DNA of 64,000 nt from Poecilobothrus nobilitatus (GCA_947095535.1 OX352774.1:71362416-71426415), one strand, 5' to 3'. Shown: positions 1-11,122, numbered from the stretch's first letter. Numbers and translations: made by a program. Notes: generated by a model from the sequence alone, not told the origin.

Positions 1-201
1 GCGAAAGAGACAATGGGAATTCTGGGAGAACTTTTTGATGACCAAATAATTTCAAAAAACACTGATTTTGCGTGGCCACCTCGTTCTCCAAATTTGACGG
101 AAAAATTTAATAATTTATACTTTCATTTAAAAAAAAAATAAAAAAAACTTTAAAAATGAAGCATTTCAAATCAGTCAGTTAAAGTTGGCCCATCCTGTAT
201 A
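1..201 (+). pseudogene. Tc1/mariner-type transposase C-terminal remnant
   Basis: From base 1 the frame reads A-K-E-T-M-G-I-L-G-E-L-F-D-D, then the motif WPPRSPNLT. In Tc1/mariner transposases this segment comes just before the third catalytic acidic residue. Family members normally continue with (P)DFFLWG. Here the frame passes directly into low-complexity sequence, so the catalytic C-terminus was removed by an internal deletion. The relic ends at about 201 in TTGGCCCATCCTGTATA, which looks like a terminal inverted repeat followed by TA. The other end lies outside the window. The element cannot encode a working transposase. Family assignment rests on the motif; the lineage is not resolved. 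Confidence 0.72.
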
Positions 202-1227
202 AAGTACTAAATTTACCTACCAGCTTAAGTGCTTAGACTAGATTACCTAACTAGTAACTAACTGCACTTTGCTTTAAAAGTTTAAAACTTTAACACATCT
301 GTTAGAAAAATATGTGACATAACTTCAATGTACATAATTAACGCTATCGATAACCAAAAAACAGCACTGCACTGTTAGAGAATAGAAATTTTTAACGCAT
401 ACAGTTATAAACAACATATGTATGTATAATTTTTAAAAATTGATAGCAAAGTATAGATATAGAATGAATATCCCGGTGCATACCTACATATATATTTACA
501 TATACTATATTTTTATATACCTGAACATAAACTCCATAAACTAAAGAAACTGTCAAAACTCTCTCAATTTTCACAATACATGTTTAAATTTTGCACTAAT
601 ACATTCTTAGGGGTCTTGTTCCGGTCTTGATATTTATGTAGTTTATGTACCTGAATATGGAAATTTAATCTATATTTTATATTGGAAGAAAAAATTAAGT
701 GTACATTTTAAGAAGCGGCTGTTTGGTGTGGTATATCAAATAAAATGAAATTTTTATTTTTTCATAGGTAGGTATTTGGAAGGGCATTTTTTATATGAAA
801 AAACAAACTTCTTTATATATGAATTTTGTTATTTCTTTTATTAAAATTTAAAATGTTGCGAGTATAAATATATGTATAATACATACATATGTATTTATGT
901 ATTATATATTTAACTTGCCCTAAAAGTTATTGAACATTTTATTTTTAACCTACATACACATACATATATTTTTTTTACATTGGAGTTTCCTTGTTGGTTT
1001 TTTATCTTTTCTTTGCTTTGCTATGAATACGATATAAGCAGATTAGATATACCACGATCCACGAGTGTCCACGACATGATATACAGTTTGTATATTTTAG
1101 CAATTGTTGCATTGTAAATGTTTGTTTGTATGCATGCAAATAAAAATTGTAACAAGTAAAAAAAAATTTAAATATGTGCATAGGCAGTTTGAAATTTTAA
1201 ATTAATCAGTTTGAATAGAACTTCTGT
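202..1227. other. AT-rich intergenic sequence
   Basis: No coding frame, tRNA or repeat border was recognised. The sequence is AT-rich with scattered TACATA/TATGTA runs. It includes the region upstream of the cysteine-rich peptide gene. Confidence 0.6.
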
Positions 1228-1235
1228 TATATAAA
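1228..1235 (+). promoter_or_regulatory. Candidate TATA box of the cysteine-rich peptide gene
   Basis: TATATAAA lies 31-38 bases before the start codon at 1266. The usual spacing of about 30 bp would put the transcription start near 1258 and leave a very short leader. It fits a small, strongly expressed secreted-peptide gene, but no initiator motif confirms it. Confidence 0.42.
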
Positions 1236-1265
1236 GTCATCAAGATTCAAGAACGCAAAAGAATA

Positions 1266-2432
1266 ATGAATTTTAAATTAGTTTCATTAGTTGCTTTAAT
1301 TGCAACATTTAATATTGTTTCTGCTGGTCCTATTGGAGCTGGAATATGTTATGCTGGATGCGCAGCTGTTACATGCGCATGTTTTGCTGCAGCAGGTTTC
1401 ACATTTGGAACTGTTCCAGGTAAAGTTACATATATGGATTTATTATATACTTATATAACCAAATGTAAATACATATAACAATTAAGATATTAGATGTAAT
1501 TCATATGTACATTCATACATATAATTTAGTTAGGTATCGAATATAAATGTTATGTTTATGTACATACATAAGGTGGAATTGCAAAAGTAATTTCAAACAA
1601 AAATATTAATTCGTTTTTATTTAACCAATATGGAGACAAAAAATTTTACGATCATTTTATCTTTATTATAGACTAGACTCACTAGAGGCTAATTTTAATT
1701 TACAAAAAATAAATGACCCCTTTTTAAAGTTTCGTAAAATCGTATACATTACGTACATATACATCCATATATGTACATATATGCCAAAAATTTTCAAAAA
1801 AAAAAATTAAAATAATTGTAAATGAAACAAAAAAAAATGAAGATAAACATATGGATAGGATATGTAAATATGTGATAATATATGTATGCATGTATGAATA
1901 TTAAATAATATAATATAAAATAAAAATATATTGAACAAATATTAATGATTCAGCAATGATTCAAAATATTAATGTACAATTTTAAATTTATGATTCAGCT
2001 GAATTAGAACAATTTTTTTAAGTTAAGTTAAAATAGAATAAATAAAAAAAGGTTGTTTTGCTTTTGGCATCTAACACATAATACGGGACTATATAACTAC
2101 AGCCTGTAATATTATAGGAAACAATATGAATTATTTTCTATCTACTTATGTACATTATACATATGTATTATAATGTAGGCCTAAGTACATACATACATAT
2201 ATACTAAATACTAAACTAAACATGTATACACACATGACAGAAACAACACAACACAAACTGCAGTTATATACATATATATTTATAAAAGTAATTAGATATT
2301 TTAATTGATATTAATTTTATTTTGTTAAAAGGTGCTGTCATTGCAGCAACTCCGGCTTTAGCGGCATGCAATACTGCATTTGGTACTTGTTCAGCAGCAT
2401 GTGTAGCAGCTATAGTAGCTCCAACACCATAA
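1266..2432 (+). CDS. Small secreted cysteine-rich peptide, two exons
   Basis: The CDS joins 1266-1419 and 2332-2432 (84 residues). The intron runs 1420-2331, with donor CCAG|GTAAAG and a T-rich acceptor ending TTAAAAG|GTG; the split codon reads Gly. Residues 1-20 form a typical signal peptide ending in VSA. The mature part starts GPIGAGICYAGCAAV and has seven cysteines (28, 32, 37, 39, 64, 71, 75). Exon 2 encodes GAVIAATPALAACNTAFGTC, then SAACVAAIVAPTP and a stop. This C-x3-GC ... AAG-x-x-FG ... C-x6-C-x3-C layout is a widespread, poorly characterised family of small secreted peptides in arthropods, nematodes and fungi. Its function is unknown and I do not assign one. An odd cysteine number suggests one free or intermolecular thiol. 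Exon 1 alone reads on past the donor to a stop at 1478, but only the spliced form has the family C-terminus. A decayed copy of exon 2 follows at 2505-2868. Confidence 0.85.
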
Positions 2433-2438
2433 GCAGCT

Positions 2439-2444
2439 AATAAA
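2439..2444 (+). terminator. Polyadenylation signal AATAAA
   Basis: A canonical hexamer starts seven bases after the stop codon of the cysteine-rich peptide gene. The same GCAGCTAATAAAA context recurs at 2843-2855 in the decayed exon copy. Confidence 0.5.
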
Positions 2445-2504
2445 AAGTACATTTGCTGTATTCTGTATTCATGTACACATGTAATAACTTTTTTATACAA
2501 TGAA

Positions 2505-2868
2505 TTACAGCTTAGCAGCATGTAATGTTACATAAAATATTTGGTACATTTTTTAACAGCTTTAGTAATTCAGGACATTTCAGGTGCTTTACCGCTTACT
2601 GCTACCTTCGTTAAACGAAAATCGTATCCCAAATTTGGAACTTTGAAAATTGAAAATCGTAGCGTTGCGAGTGCAAAATTAAATGTTTTATACTATATAA
2701 TGCTTACACAGTTAGACACTAGTATCAAAATTTTAATTTCCCATTCGCAACCCTACGATTTTCGATTTTCAAAGTTCCAAATTTTCGAATGCGATTTTCG
2801 TTTAACGAAAGTAGCACTACGCTGTAAGACATCAGCACTCTAAGCAGCTAATAAAATATACAAATGTA
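2505..2868 (+). pseudogene. Decayed duplicate of cysteine-rich peptide exon 2, split by a MITE
   Basis: Bases 2510-2575 resemble exon 2 of the upstream gene: GCTTAGCAGCATGTAATG, then ATTTGGTACATTTTTTAACA, then AGCTTTAGTAATT. They match GCTTTAGCGGCATGCAATAC, TTTGGTACTTGTTCAGCA and AGCTATAGTAGCTCC in exon 2. After an inserted element at 2589-2827 the similarity resumes as CAGCACTCTAAGCAGCTAAT, matching the exon's stop codon and polyadenylation context. The copy has lost its frame and is split, so it cannot be functional. It suggests a tandem duplication of the gene's 3' end. Confidence 0.6.
2589..2827. mobile_element. MITE with long inverted ends (family D)
   Basis: The two ends are imperfect inverted repeats of about 80 bp. 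The left end starts TTACCGCTTACTGCTACCTT and the reverse complement of the right end starts TTACAGCGTAGTGCTACTTT. Both continue with CGTTAAACGAAAATCG, an AAATTTGGAACTTTGAAAAT block and GAAAATCG. The 239-bp element has no coding capacity. It interrupts the duplicated exon above. GACAT occurs just outside each end region, but a clean target duplication cannot be defined. A related half-copy is at 28793. Confidence 0.68.
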
Positions 2869-3957
2869 TGCACTATGCAGATGTACTCTCGGATATGCTA
2901 TATGGATGGATTTATATACATTAATTACAATACATCTAACATCATAAACCATAAGTCATCTTTATTCAATTATGTAATAAGTACATGCTTACACATATTA
3001 ATACAAGTATATAATATATATAAGTCTTATGTACCTACACATTAATTTTTAATAATTTGTACCAAATTTTGTACTTAATCCCATAATATACTTGCAGTAT
3101 TTTTTTTAAAACCAAATATTTCGTAAAAAATAAAAAAATATAAAATATGTACATTGCGATTTTTTTTTACAGCTCCCTTTTATATTATGTATGTATGTGA
3201 TGTATGTATGTATATACATTTAGACTTAGAAATTCATCTTAGAATGGAATCCTCAATAACCAGAGAAGCGGATTTGCTAAAAACATCTGTTGAAATAATG
3301 TAAATTGTAAATATAATAAATGTAAATATTAGTGCCACACTATGTGAAAGGAGGTGTAAAATAGTTCATTGCTCCCAAAAGAAATAAGGCAAAAAATTGG
3401 ATTTCATACTTTTAAATAGAGTGGTTCATAGCTCAGGCCAAACTCTAATCTAAAATTTAAATTTGTAAATTGTACACATTTATTTACAGTTACGAGGGGA
3501 TATTAAAAACCTAAGTAATAACTGCTTTCAATTTTTTCATTTTCGTAATTTTAAAGATAAACAATTTAAATTTGATCACTTCGATTAAAATAAACTTCTA
3601 TTATGTTATTTGATATCTTAATTATATATTATAAGAAAACAATAGGAATTCCGTTCACCAATCTATAATAAAGTCCTACACATTTCTGCAAATTAACATG
3701 GAAAAGAGAGTCAACTATTTTTAATATTATATTAGGTAATTTATTAAATTTTTTTTTTTTTTTATAATTATTAATTTGAAATAATTTATATTTCTTAAAT
3801 TATATTGCAGCTGTATATCACCATATATCACTAAATCACTACTTACGAATGTGACAAATGTAGGCACGGACACGTAGATAGTACGTCACGTGTACAATAT
3901 TTTTTTTAGTAGTGGTGCATTTCGCTTTTGATGAATTCCGTTCTTGGCTTGGCTTAA
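2869..3957. other. AT-rich intergenic sequence
   Basis: Nothing recognisable was found. The part near 3240-3480 is slightly less AT-rich but has no open frame or repeat signature. Confidence 0.5.
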
Positions 3958-4894
3958 CCCTTTCACGTACATGTGAAATTCGCTATATTATCGAAATAAT
4001 TTTTTATATGGTCTTATATGCATATAATTTAAAAAAAATCAAATATCAAAAAAATATATTTTATGGAAAGTAGAAAATTTTGGAATGGCAATATATTTGC
4101 CGTTAAACGTCTAAAAAACATAATAGTGGCAATATATTTGCCGTTGTGCTAAAGGAAAAAAATATAAACAAGTTTTTTCAAAATTAATTTCATTAACGTT
4201 TAATTTAAAAAAAAAAACAAAATATAAATTACTTCACAATAATTTTTTTATAAAATTAAAAACATAAATATTAATTCTTAACCAAAAAATAATAACAAAA
4301 TTAAAAATATTACTGCTAGTGGAAATCCGCAAAACATGGACTAACACAAAGCGGCACTTCGCACATTGTACAAGCAATTTTAGAGCGTTTATTATTCGTT
4401 TTCGAACTGTATAGCCGACAACGACGATAAGTTTTTTCCTCTTTTGGCATGTGTACTCCAACATTGTTAAGTCGAATTTCATCTGAAACTCCCCAATTGT
4501 TTGTCGATCTAGAATCAATTTTTCATTTTTTTGTAGAGTGATCTAGAAATAATTTGCGGTTTTTTGGAATATTTAGAAATCAATTCACTAGCAAGATTAA
4601 TTCTAAAATTCAAAATATTCATCTCACTTCTAGCCAAACGTAAACGTAAAAAAAACAATCTCCTTTTATATGTAGTACAGCAATAAATGAAATAATAATT
4701 TTAGAGACCAACAATGTTAAAAACAAAAATTTGGTAAATTCCCTATTTGAATATTTCATAATTTTTTTAATTAAGCTATTAAGGGACAAATGTTACCTAT
4801 TTAAAACATTCAATACACAAACTAAACGATAAATTAAATGAATACAAGTTATTTCTTCAGGGAGGCTTATATATTGCCATTGAACGTGAAAGGG
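3958..4894. mobile_element. piggyBac-like element, internally deleted
   Basis: The left end is TTAA|CCCTTTCACGT. The right end is ACGTGAAAGGG|TTTA, so the outer inverted repeat and a TTAA-type target (one copy mutated) are both visible. TTAA targets and CCC-starting ends are hallmarks of piggyBac. Near the left end the hairpin-forming motif GGCAATATATTTGCCGTT occurs twice (about 4085 and 4127). The element is only 937 bp, against roughly 2-2.5 kb for autonomous members, and keeps only the end of the transposase gene (4316-4515, minus strand). Confidence 0.75.
4316..4515 (-). pseudogene. piggyBac transposase C-terminal cysteine-rich domain
   Basis: The minus strand reads NNWGVSDEIRLNNVGVHMPK, then EEKTYRRCRLYSSKTNNKRS, then KIACTMCEVPLCVSPCFADFH and a stop. 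The R-C-x-x-Y-S ... C-x2-C-x4-L-C-x3-C-F-x2-[FY]-H pattern is the cysteine-rich, RING/PHD-like domain at the C-terminus of piggyBac transposases. It is involved in recognising the element's ends. The catalytic core is missing. A longer open frame on the same strand (4234-4518) is in a different, meaningless register. Confidence 0.78.
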
Positions 4895-5785
4895 TTTATA
4901 TGTACATATGTATGTATGCATATGTAACTCTTCTGCTGAGCACTTAATAATTTGTATAATGCATTATTACTCTCCCATAGTCCCATCCACTAAATTTGAT
5001 TTATTATAGAGACAATCAGTTTTGATTTTGGCAACATTTACTTTTAATAAACATAAGGCTTGATAAATTTCCCTATAAATTTATTCTATTTATTTATGAA
5101 TAAACGTCTGTCTAGTCTACATACTAATATGTATCAGCAAATCCTGTTATCTAAATGCAAAATTTTTTTTTAGAAGGAATTCATGAGACTAATCAAAAAT
5201 TTTATATGCCAAACAAAAGACAAAATCCATAATTTTTTTTTGGATCTAATTGGAAAAATCTCTAATGACACAAATCAAACTCTTATATATGTATGCATGC
5301 ACATATATATGCATCTGTAGTACATGATCATTGATCTGTATTCTGTACTGTGTATACCAAACAGTCAACAAATCACAAAAAAAAATGATTTAACATCCAA
5401 TCCAATCAACTAGGAACAACTAGGAAACAACAACAACTGAGAAAAATAAACCTGGTGCAATAATTTGTAATTATTTGTTTTCAAATTTAACTAAATATAA
5501 ATATTTGTATATTTACATAATATAATTGATATAATACAGTATATATTTGTTTGAAAATGTACTTAAAATTTACATTATGTAGTATGTATGTATGTATACC
5601 ATAGATAATATATACTTCGTATTTGATGTATGTACACCAAAGGCCAAAGAAACTACTAGAACTTAGAAGATTTATTGCAATATTTGAACATATAATGACA
5701 TAGATAAGATATTTGAGTTGATTAAAATAATAATATTAAATAGTACTTTTACATGCTTTTACTTTATAATAATTTTTGATTCATT
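4895..5785. other. AT-rich intergenic sequence
   Basis: No gene or element border was recognised. Confidence 0.5.
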
Positions 5786-7897
5786 CAAAGCCACCTTTAT
5801 ACTGACAAGGGTTAACATTAACGTTTTTTTAAATGGCCACCATAGAGATTACGACAAATGTAAACAAAAGCTAGTTGTATGAACTTCTTTATATATGACA
5901 AAAAAAATTTAAATAAAATAATTTCCAATTGCAAAATTTTTAATTGAAAATAAACATAAAAAAAACATTAATTAATAATGAGAAGGTGTTTTGTTTAATT
6001 AAATTTTATTTACATTTAAGTAATTTATAATATATAATATATTTAAGAAACTGTAAAAAGGTGGCTATAATCATAAAGAAACTATATACTAGAGTATTCA
6101 TCCAGTACAAAATTTTTTAGTCAATTTCTTAAAAACGTTTTGTACCCAAAATTACTCAATATACATTTTATTGTACCCAAATTTACTCAATACTCAAAAT
6201 ATTTTCACTTATAAATTATAAGCCTTTTTTAAATAAGACTAAATCATTTTTTACACTCGTAAATGTACACTTAAATGCATTTATATTACTTATGAAAATA
6301 ATATAAATGTGTAAAATGTAAATAAATAATTTATTTAACATAAAGTCAAAGAATAGAAACTAATTTGCAATAGTATATAAATGATATAATATCATTGTTG
6401 AATGTATTAATGTTTTAATGTGTGAATTATATTAATAATATATTGTAATATATATAATATATTATTAATTTTTATAATAAAAACCGTTAGTACTTTTTTC
6501 TTTCGTTAACAATTTTTAAATAAATATAATTCATAATATATGATTTGCTTAATTGCATGATTTTTTATTTTAAATTGCTAGCGTTCTTAACTCTTACAAG
6601 CATTATAGTACTTACAAGTCGGGTTTAAATTTTTTATTTTTTTAGCTAATAAGTATCGCATTTCAAAAATCAAAAATGCAATTTACCCATTGAAGGTTTA
6701 AACACTTGTTTCACTTGTAATTTAAATTTTAATGTGTATACATATTACAAAAATAGAAATCGCGCCTTTATTAGAAATTATACATAAAGTCAAGCAAAAA
6801 TAAAATATATACATATATATATGATGTATATTCTATCATATATGTATACAAATGCACTATATACAAATACACTCTAGCATTAAAAAAAAAAAAAACAAAG
6901 ATCTTATTATAAACATTCCCAATCTCTATATCAGTTGTATAATAAAGAATAAAAACATGTAGCTGTATGTAATTTTGTAAGTAAATAGTATACTTATCCG
7001 CAAAGCAAAGTAAAATAAAATAAACAAGCAAAGCAAAGTAAAACAAATGCATATGGATGTATGTATATTGGAATTATTTTATTTAGAAAACTTTTTTTTT
7101 TTTGAAAGCTAAATTGAAATATTGAATATTAACAAGGATATAATACTCAAAAAATGAGTTAAAAAGACAATTTTTTTTTTTATGAGCTTAAAATGAATTT
7201 TACTCAATTTATTAGCAATAACAAATTGAGAAATAATTTTTGAGTGGTTGTGAGATACAAAAAATTGACTAAAAAATTTTGTACTGGATGAATACTCTAT
7301 GTATATAGTTTCTTTATGCTATAATTATGTAACTCTAAACACTAATAGAAACATAAAAATCAATAATGTTTTACTATTTTTTTATTTTTAGTTTATTAAG
7401 GGCGATTTTCATGAGAAAATTATCGGCGATTTATCGTCGTTAAAGAAAGAGTAAAATATAGTATATTATCAATAAGAAAGAGCGAGGAAAAATATTACAG
7501 TATTCAGCACTTTTCTGACAAAATTTTAACAGCTAAAGTAACTTATTTTTACATAACCTATTTCTATTTTCTTTCTAAGTTGTTTGTATTTTTCAATACA
7601 CAATATTGAAATTAGAAATTGAATTATTTAATTATAAATTAAAGTGGAAATACATAATCATTTATTAATCTATTTATTACTTGTTTATCATTAATTAATA
7701 TTTTTTTAATTTTCATTTCCCAATTAGAAATTATAATTGGAAATTATTTTATTTTAATTTTTAATAGCCAAGAAAACAATTTATCATACTAAATATGAAG
7801 AAATTCATATTAAAATAGCTTTTGTTAACTTTTTTCATATCCTCTCGGCGGCCATTGAAAATCAATATTTCGGCTTATCAGTATACAGGTGGCTTTG
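5786..7897. mobile_element. Inverted-repeat element, family B copy 1, carrying a nested element
   Basis: The left end is CAAAGCCACCTTTATACTGA (then CAAG). The reverse complement of the right end is CAAAGCCACCTGTATACTGA (then TAAG). A following AATGGCC..C segment and blocks such as AAATAATTTCCAATT occur inward from both ends. Without the nested element at 6072-7318 it is about 870 bp. No coding frame is recognisable, so it is a non-autonomous DNA element. A second copy is at 12708-13211. Confidence 0.75.
6072..7318. mobile_element. Inverted-repeat element (family C) nested in family B
   Basis: The ends share a terminal inverted repeat of about 55 bp: CATAAAGAAACTATATAC, then TAGAGTATTCATCCAGTACA, then AAATTTTTTAGTCAATTT. 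The repeat is nearly identical on both sides. The flanks show a direct duplication, CTATAAT, at 6065-6071 and 7319-7325, so the insertion borders are clear. The 1247-bp interior is AT-rich, with repeated TTGTACCCAAATTTACTCAA-like motifs and no transposase. The 7-8 bp target and long ends fit a non-autonomous hAT- or Mutator-like element. Superfamily is uncertain. Confidence 0.82.
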
Positions 7898-8181
7898 ATA
7901 CACTCATCTTATACATAAGTTAATGGAAATTCGTACTGACAGACAACAGTATTCTAAAGTTTCAGCCAATATTCTGAACTTTCGAAAGAGGAAATAATAT
8001 TCCGTAATTGCCAGTGATACCATTACTAATGATGTCAGTGTCTCACAAAATTATGTCAAGTGACATATTAGTCCCTAATGCTGCCCATACTCGGCGGACC
8101 AGGTTTTAGAACAGGTCGGCGGACTTGATAAGTTGTATAGTGTATGGCCAAAGTTGTTAAACCATTTTGATGGTTAGAAAG

Positions 8182-8495
8182 TTCCTCCGATAAAAAAACT
8201 ATCCTATAACCCACAAATAAAACCATTTGATGTTTGAAAAGTTGGTTGGAAGAATATCAGAAAAGTTTGATTTTTGTGGGCGGAGTCTTTGGTTTGTGGT
8301 TGAGTTGCACTAGTACACGATACAACTCAACTATAAACCAAAGACTCAGCCCACAAAAATCAAACTTTTCTGATATTCTTCCAACCAACTTTTCAAACAT
8401 CAAATGGTTTTATTTGTGGGTTATAGGATAGTTTTTTTTTTTTATATAACAAGAGTCTTAGTGGTCTTCACGTAAAAGTACATATATCGGAGGAA
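8182..8495. repeat. Nearly perfect long hairpin
   Basis: Bases 8199-8307 and 8323-8432 are inverted copies about 109 bp long with only about three mismatches, around a 15-base loop (8308-8322). The outer ends repeat the inversion: TTCCTCCGATA at 8182-8192 and its complement at 8485-8495. About 50 unpaired bases on the right side include a T-run. An apparent 65-codon open frame at 8234-8431 is a by-product of the palindrome. It may be a foldback/MITE insertion; no target duplication was identified. Confidence 0.88.
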
Positions 8496-8784
8496 CCTAA
8501 TTTACGTGAATGACCCAATGCAAACTATGTTGATTCATGTTGATTGGAATTTTTAAAAAGTTTTAGTTGGTATCTTATATCTGTTGGTATCTTGGTCTGT
8601 TATATTATTTGAATAAATATCTAATTTCTCACTTTAAATAGAATATAGTTTTTTTTTTCAATAAAATATAAGTTTTGATTTTGGGAAATAATTTTTAAAT
8701 AAAAATAAAAATGCCAAAAAAAATATATTTTATTTAGTATTAGTCAAATGTTCTATTTGTTATTTCCAAATAAATTCTAAAGTT

Positions 8785-9260
8785 CAAAAAAATTGTTATC
8801 GCTGGTGACTTCAATGTTCACAACAAAAACTCGGCTCCATTACTGTAGTCACAAATCACCAGAAGTTGAAGCAAGTTGAACTATTTTCAAATCTCTTCCA
8901 ACTTTCTCAACTTGTTGGGAACCCAAGAAGGATTTCAGATCAAAATGGCCATAATCAACATCTTCTGGACTTATTTCTAACCACAAATCCAGAAATTACA
9001 CAATTTCTGTTAACTCTCCGCTTGGTAACTCCTACCATTGCCTTGTTAAAACCGAGAGGTATAATGTCTGGGAGGCATCACATAGAAGTTATAAAGTGGC
9101 TCGAAATGATTTTAAAAAAATTATCAGTCAACAAAAGTTCCTGCATAACCAGAGGTTGAAGCATAAAATTCTCCATCAACCCAACTGCAATCGTTCTTTT
9201 TGGACATTTGCAAATATTGTTCAGCAGAACTTTTGTAAATCTTCATAACGTTAATTTTGC
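8785..9260 (+). pseudogene. Non-LTR retrotransposon endonuclease-domain remnant
   Basis: The sequence encodes IVIAGDFNVHNKNSAPL, the GDFN(V/I)H signature of the AP-endonuclease domain. After a frameshift it gives VELFSNLFQLSQLVGNPRRI, then LLDLFLTTNPEITQF. After another shift it gives SPLGNSYHCLVKTE, matching the SDHC-type region. A WTFANIVQQNF stretch resembles the linker before the reverse transcriptase. This order is typical of jockey-like elements. The expected SDH motif reads GNSYHC, so the catalytic Asp-His pair is degraded. At least three frame breaks make it non-functional. Confidence 0.75.
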
Positions 9261-9427
9261 CAACTTTCTTTTCAGTTTGAAAATTTCAGTTCCACATTAA
9301 TATAAAAGCCTGAACTCTGGACTAGATATAAGATTATTTTGTTTGTAATGTAAATATTTGATTAAAATAAATTAAATTGAATATATATTAAAAAATTTAT
9401 TTTCACAATTTTTTGTTTAATTTCGTT

Positions 9428-10243
9428 TTACCAAATTAGTCTTTGTATCTCTTCAAAATCAGTCCAACGAATTTCTTTTGTAAAAAATATTTTAAATGTT
9501 AACAAATTAATTAATACATAATAAAATGTTTCAAATATTAAAATAAAATTATCTTTTACATTTATATTTAATCTTATTATTACATATGGGAATAAAAAAT
9601 AACGAATTTCTAACAAATTTTGTAAACATAAAACAATAATTGTTGAGAAACTAAACATTATTGCAAAATTATAACCTCTATGTTGTATGGATTTATAAAT
9701 TAAAACTAAACTTATAATATATATTGGAATTATTATATATCTAAACCAATAATATTTTGAATAAAATCTATTCCAAATATAAAAAGTATAATGACGATTA
9801 TCTGCTAATAAATATGGGTGCTCTAATGTATTGTATTTTATTATAATTAGAAGTAAGCAAAATAATAAAATAAAATTTTTTTTATTTTTATATATTAATA
9901 GTAATGATGATTTTAACTTCGGTAAAAATATTGAAAATCCAAATAAGAAAACAAATAAACTAAAGTAAAAAATCTATAAAAAAAAGATAATGTGTTAATT
10001 TAGAAAGTATGTATATTTTTTAATATAAAAATTTGTTACCTGTGTTAAATGAATTGTAGCCACATGTGCTGTTTTATCACCAACAACAATAGATCCATTT
10101 AATACCACAAAAAATAGAAAACCAAAAATTACCATTATATATTGCCAAAATGATTTTATAGTTAATAAAGTTAAGAGGAATAATTCTTTAGTATTTATTA
10201 AATGCCACTTGATTGCCTTTAAAAGCAACTGAAATTATATTAA

Positions 10244-10281
<38 letters not shown>

Positions 10282-11122
10282 TAATAATAAATAATAATTT
10301 ACTTCATCTTTAGATCCTTTTGATGACTTTACTTTCATTTTAAAGTTATGTGTTAAATTATTTAAACATGAAATTCCTAAAAACATTAATATCCAGATAA
10401 TATTAGTTTGTCTAATCATTATTCCACAAAAACCTGAAATTAAGTTTCACACATGATATACAAATTATAAGTATTATTAAAATAAATTTTTACCAAAAAA
10501 AGCACCCAATTTATGCTTTTTCTTTAACCAAAAATAATAAAGGCTTAAAACTGAAGTTATAGAAACTATATCTGAAATATTATAAAAAAATATTACTTAG
10601 CAATAAAATTAAATATGAAATAATTTTGCTTATGTTTTTACCAGTGTAATATAGATGAGAAAAAAAATACATTGGAGGGAAAATTGCAATATTGATTGTA
10701 TTCCAAATATCTTTTTTGTTTCTTCCGTTAATCAATAATAAAATATGCCTAAATAAGTATACATTTACAACAGAAAATAATAGAATAATAAATCGAAGAT
10801 AAAATGTTGTACAAAATTTAAATGGTAACAGTATTGTTGTTAATATATAAAGCCCAGGTAATGTTGTTATTTTTGAATCCCACTAAAATTAAAAATTTTT
10901 ATATCAATTTGTTTTTCACAGAATTTATATGTACATGTATTAAAATTTTACTTTACTTACAATATGGTAATTTCCAGCACAATATTGTTTAGCCTGTCTT
11001 AAATGAAATTCTTCATCTATTACTTGAGTAGATGTTAGAAAAACTTTTAAAAATATAGGATATGATATAAAAAAATATAACCCTGGTATAATAAAATCAA
11101 ATTTATTTTGATTTATAAACAT
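9428..11122 (-). CDS. ALG10: Dolichyl-P-glucose:Glc2Man9GlcNAc2-PP-dolichol alpha-1,2-glucosyltransferase (ALG10)
   Basis: Six exons on the minus strand (10961-11122, 10642-10882, 10494-10571, 10303-10433, 10040-10228, 9428-9973) join in frame into 448 residues (human ALG10: 473). All introns are 60-80 bp with GT..AG ends. The exception is 66 bp between exons 5 and 6, also GT..AG. ALG10 is a multi-pass ER membrane enzyme of the GT59 family. It adds the third, terminal glucose to the dolichol-linked oligosaccharide, which is needed for efficient N-glycosylation. Family signatures run in order: the luminal DE-x-FH motif (VIDEEFHLRQAKQYC, residues 34-48), WDSKITTLPGLY (55-66), FPPMYFFSHLYYTD (ending 135), GFCGIMIRQTNIIW (161-174), NGSIVVGDKTAH (248-259), HPYLLADNRHYTFY (319-332), LLEIRYFLFPYVIIRLN (about 387-403), and the usual ending in IQRLIW. 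The start at 11122 gives the family's normal distance to DE-x-FH. An in-frame extension to 11269 exists but looks unlike a coding N-terminus. A minus-strand AATAAA lies about 25 bases after the stop. Intron 4 holds an (AT)n tract. No disruption was seen, so the gene is probably functional. Confidence 0.94.
10239..10276. repeat. (AT)n microsatellite in ALG10 intron 4
   Basis: About 38 bases of alternating A and T lie between the exon 4 donor and exon 5 acceptor of ALG10. Confidence 0.9.

Noticed and set aside
2264..2521. Minus-strand 85-codon open frame with a plausible hydrophobic, alanine-rich product
   Set aside because: It is the antisense shadow of exon 2 of the cysteine-rich peptide. 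The plus strand carries the splice acceptor, matched phase and the family C-terminus.
4234..4518. Minus-strand 94-codon open frame
   Set aside because: The piggyBac cysteine-rich domain is in a different register on the same strand. This frame has no motif.
8234..8431. Plus-strand open frame across the hairpin
   Set aside because: The two halves are inverted copies of each other, so the frame is a by-product of the palindrome.
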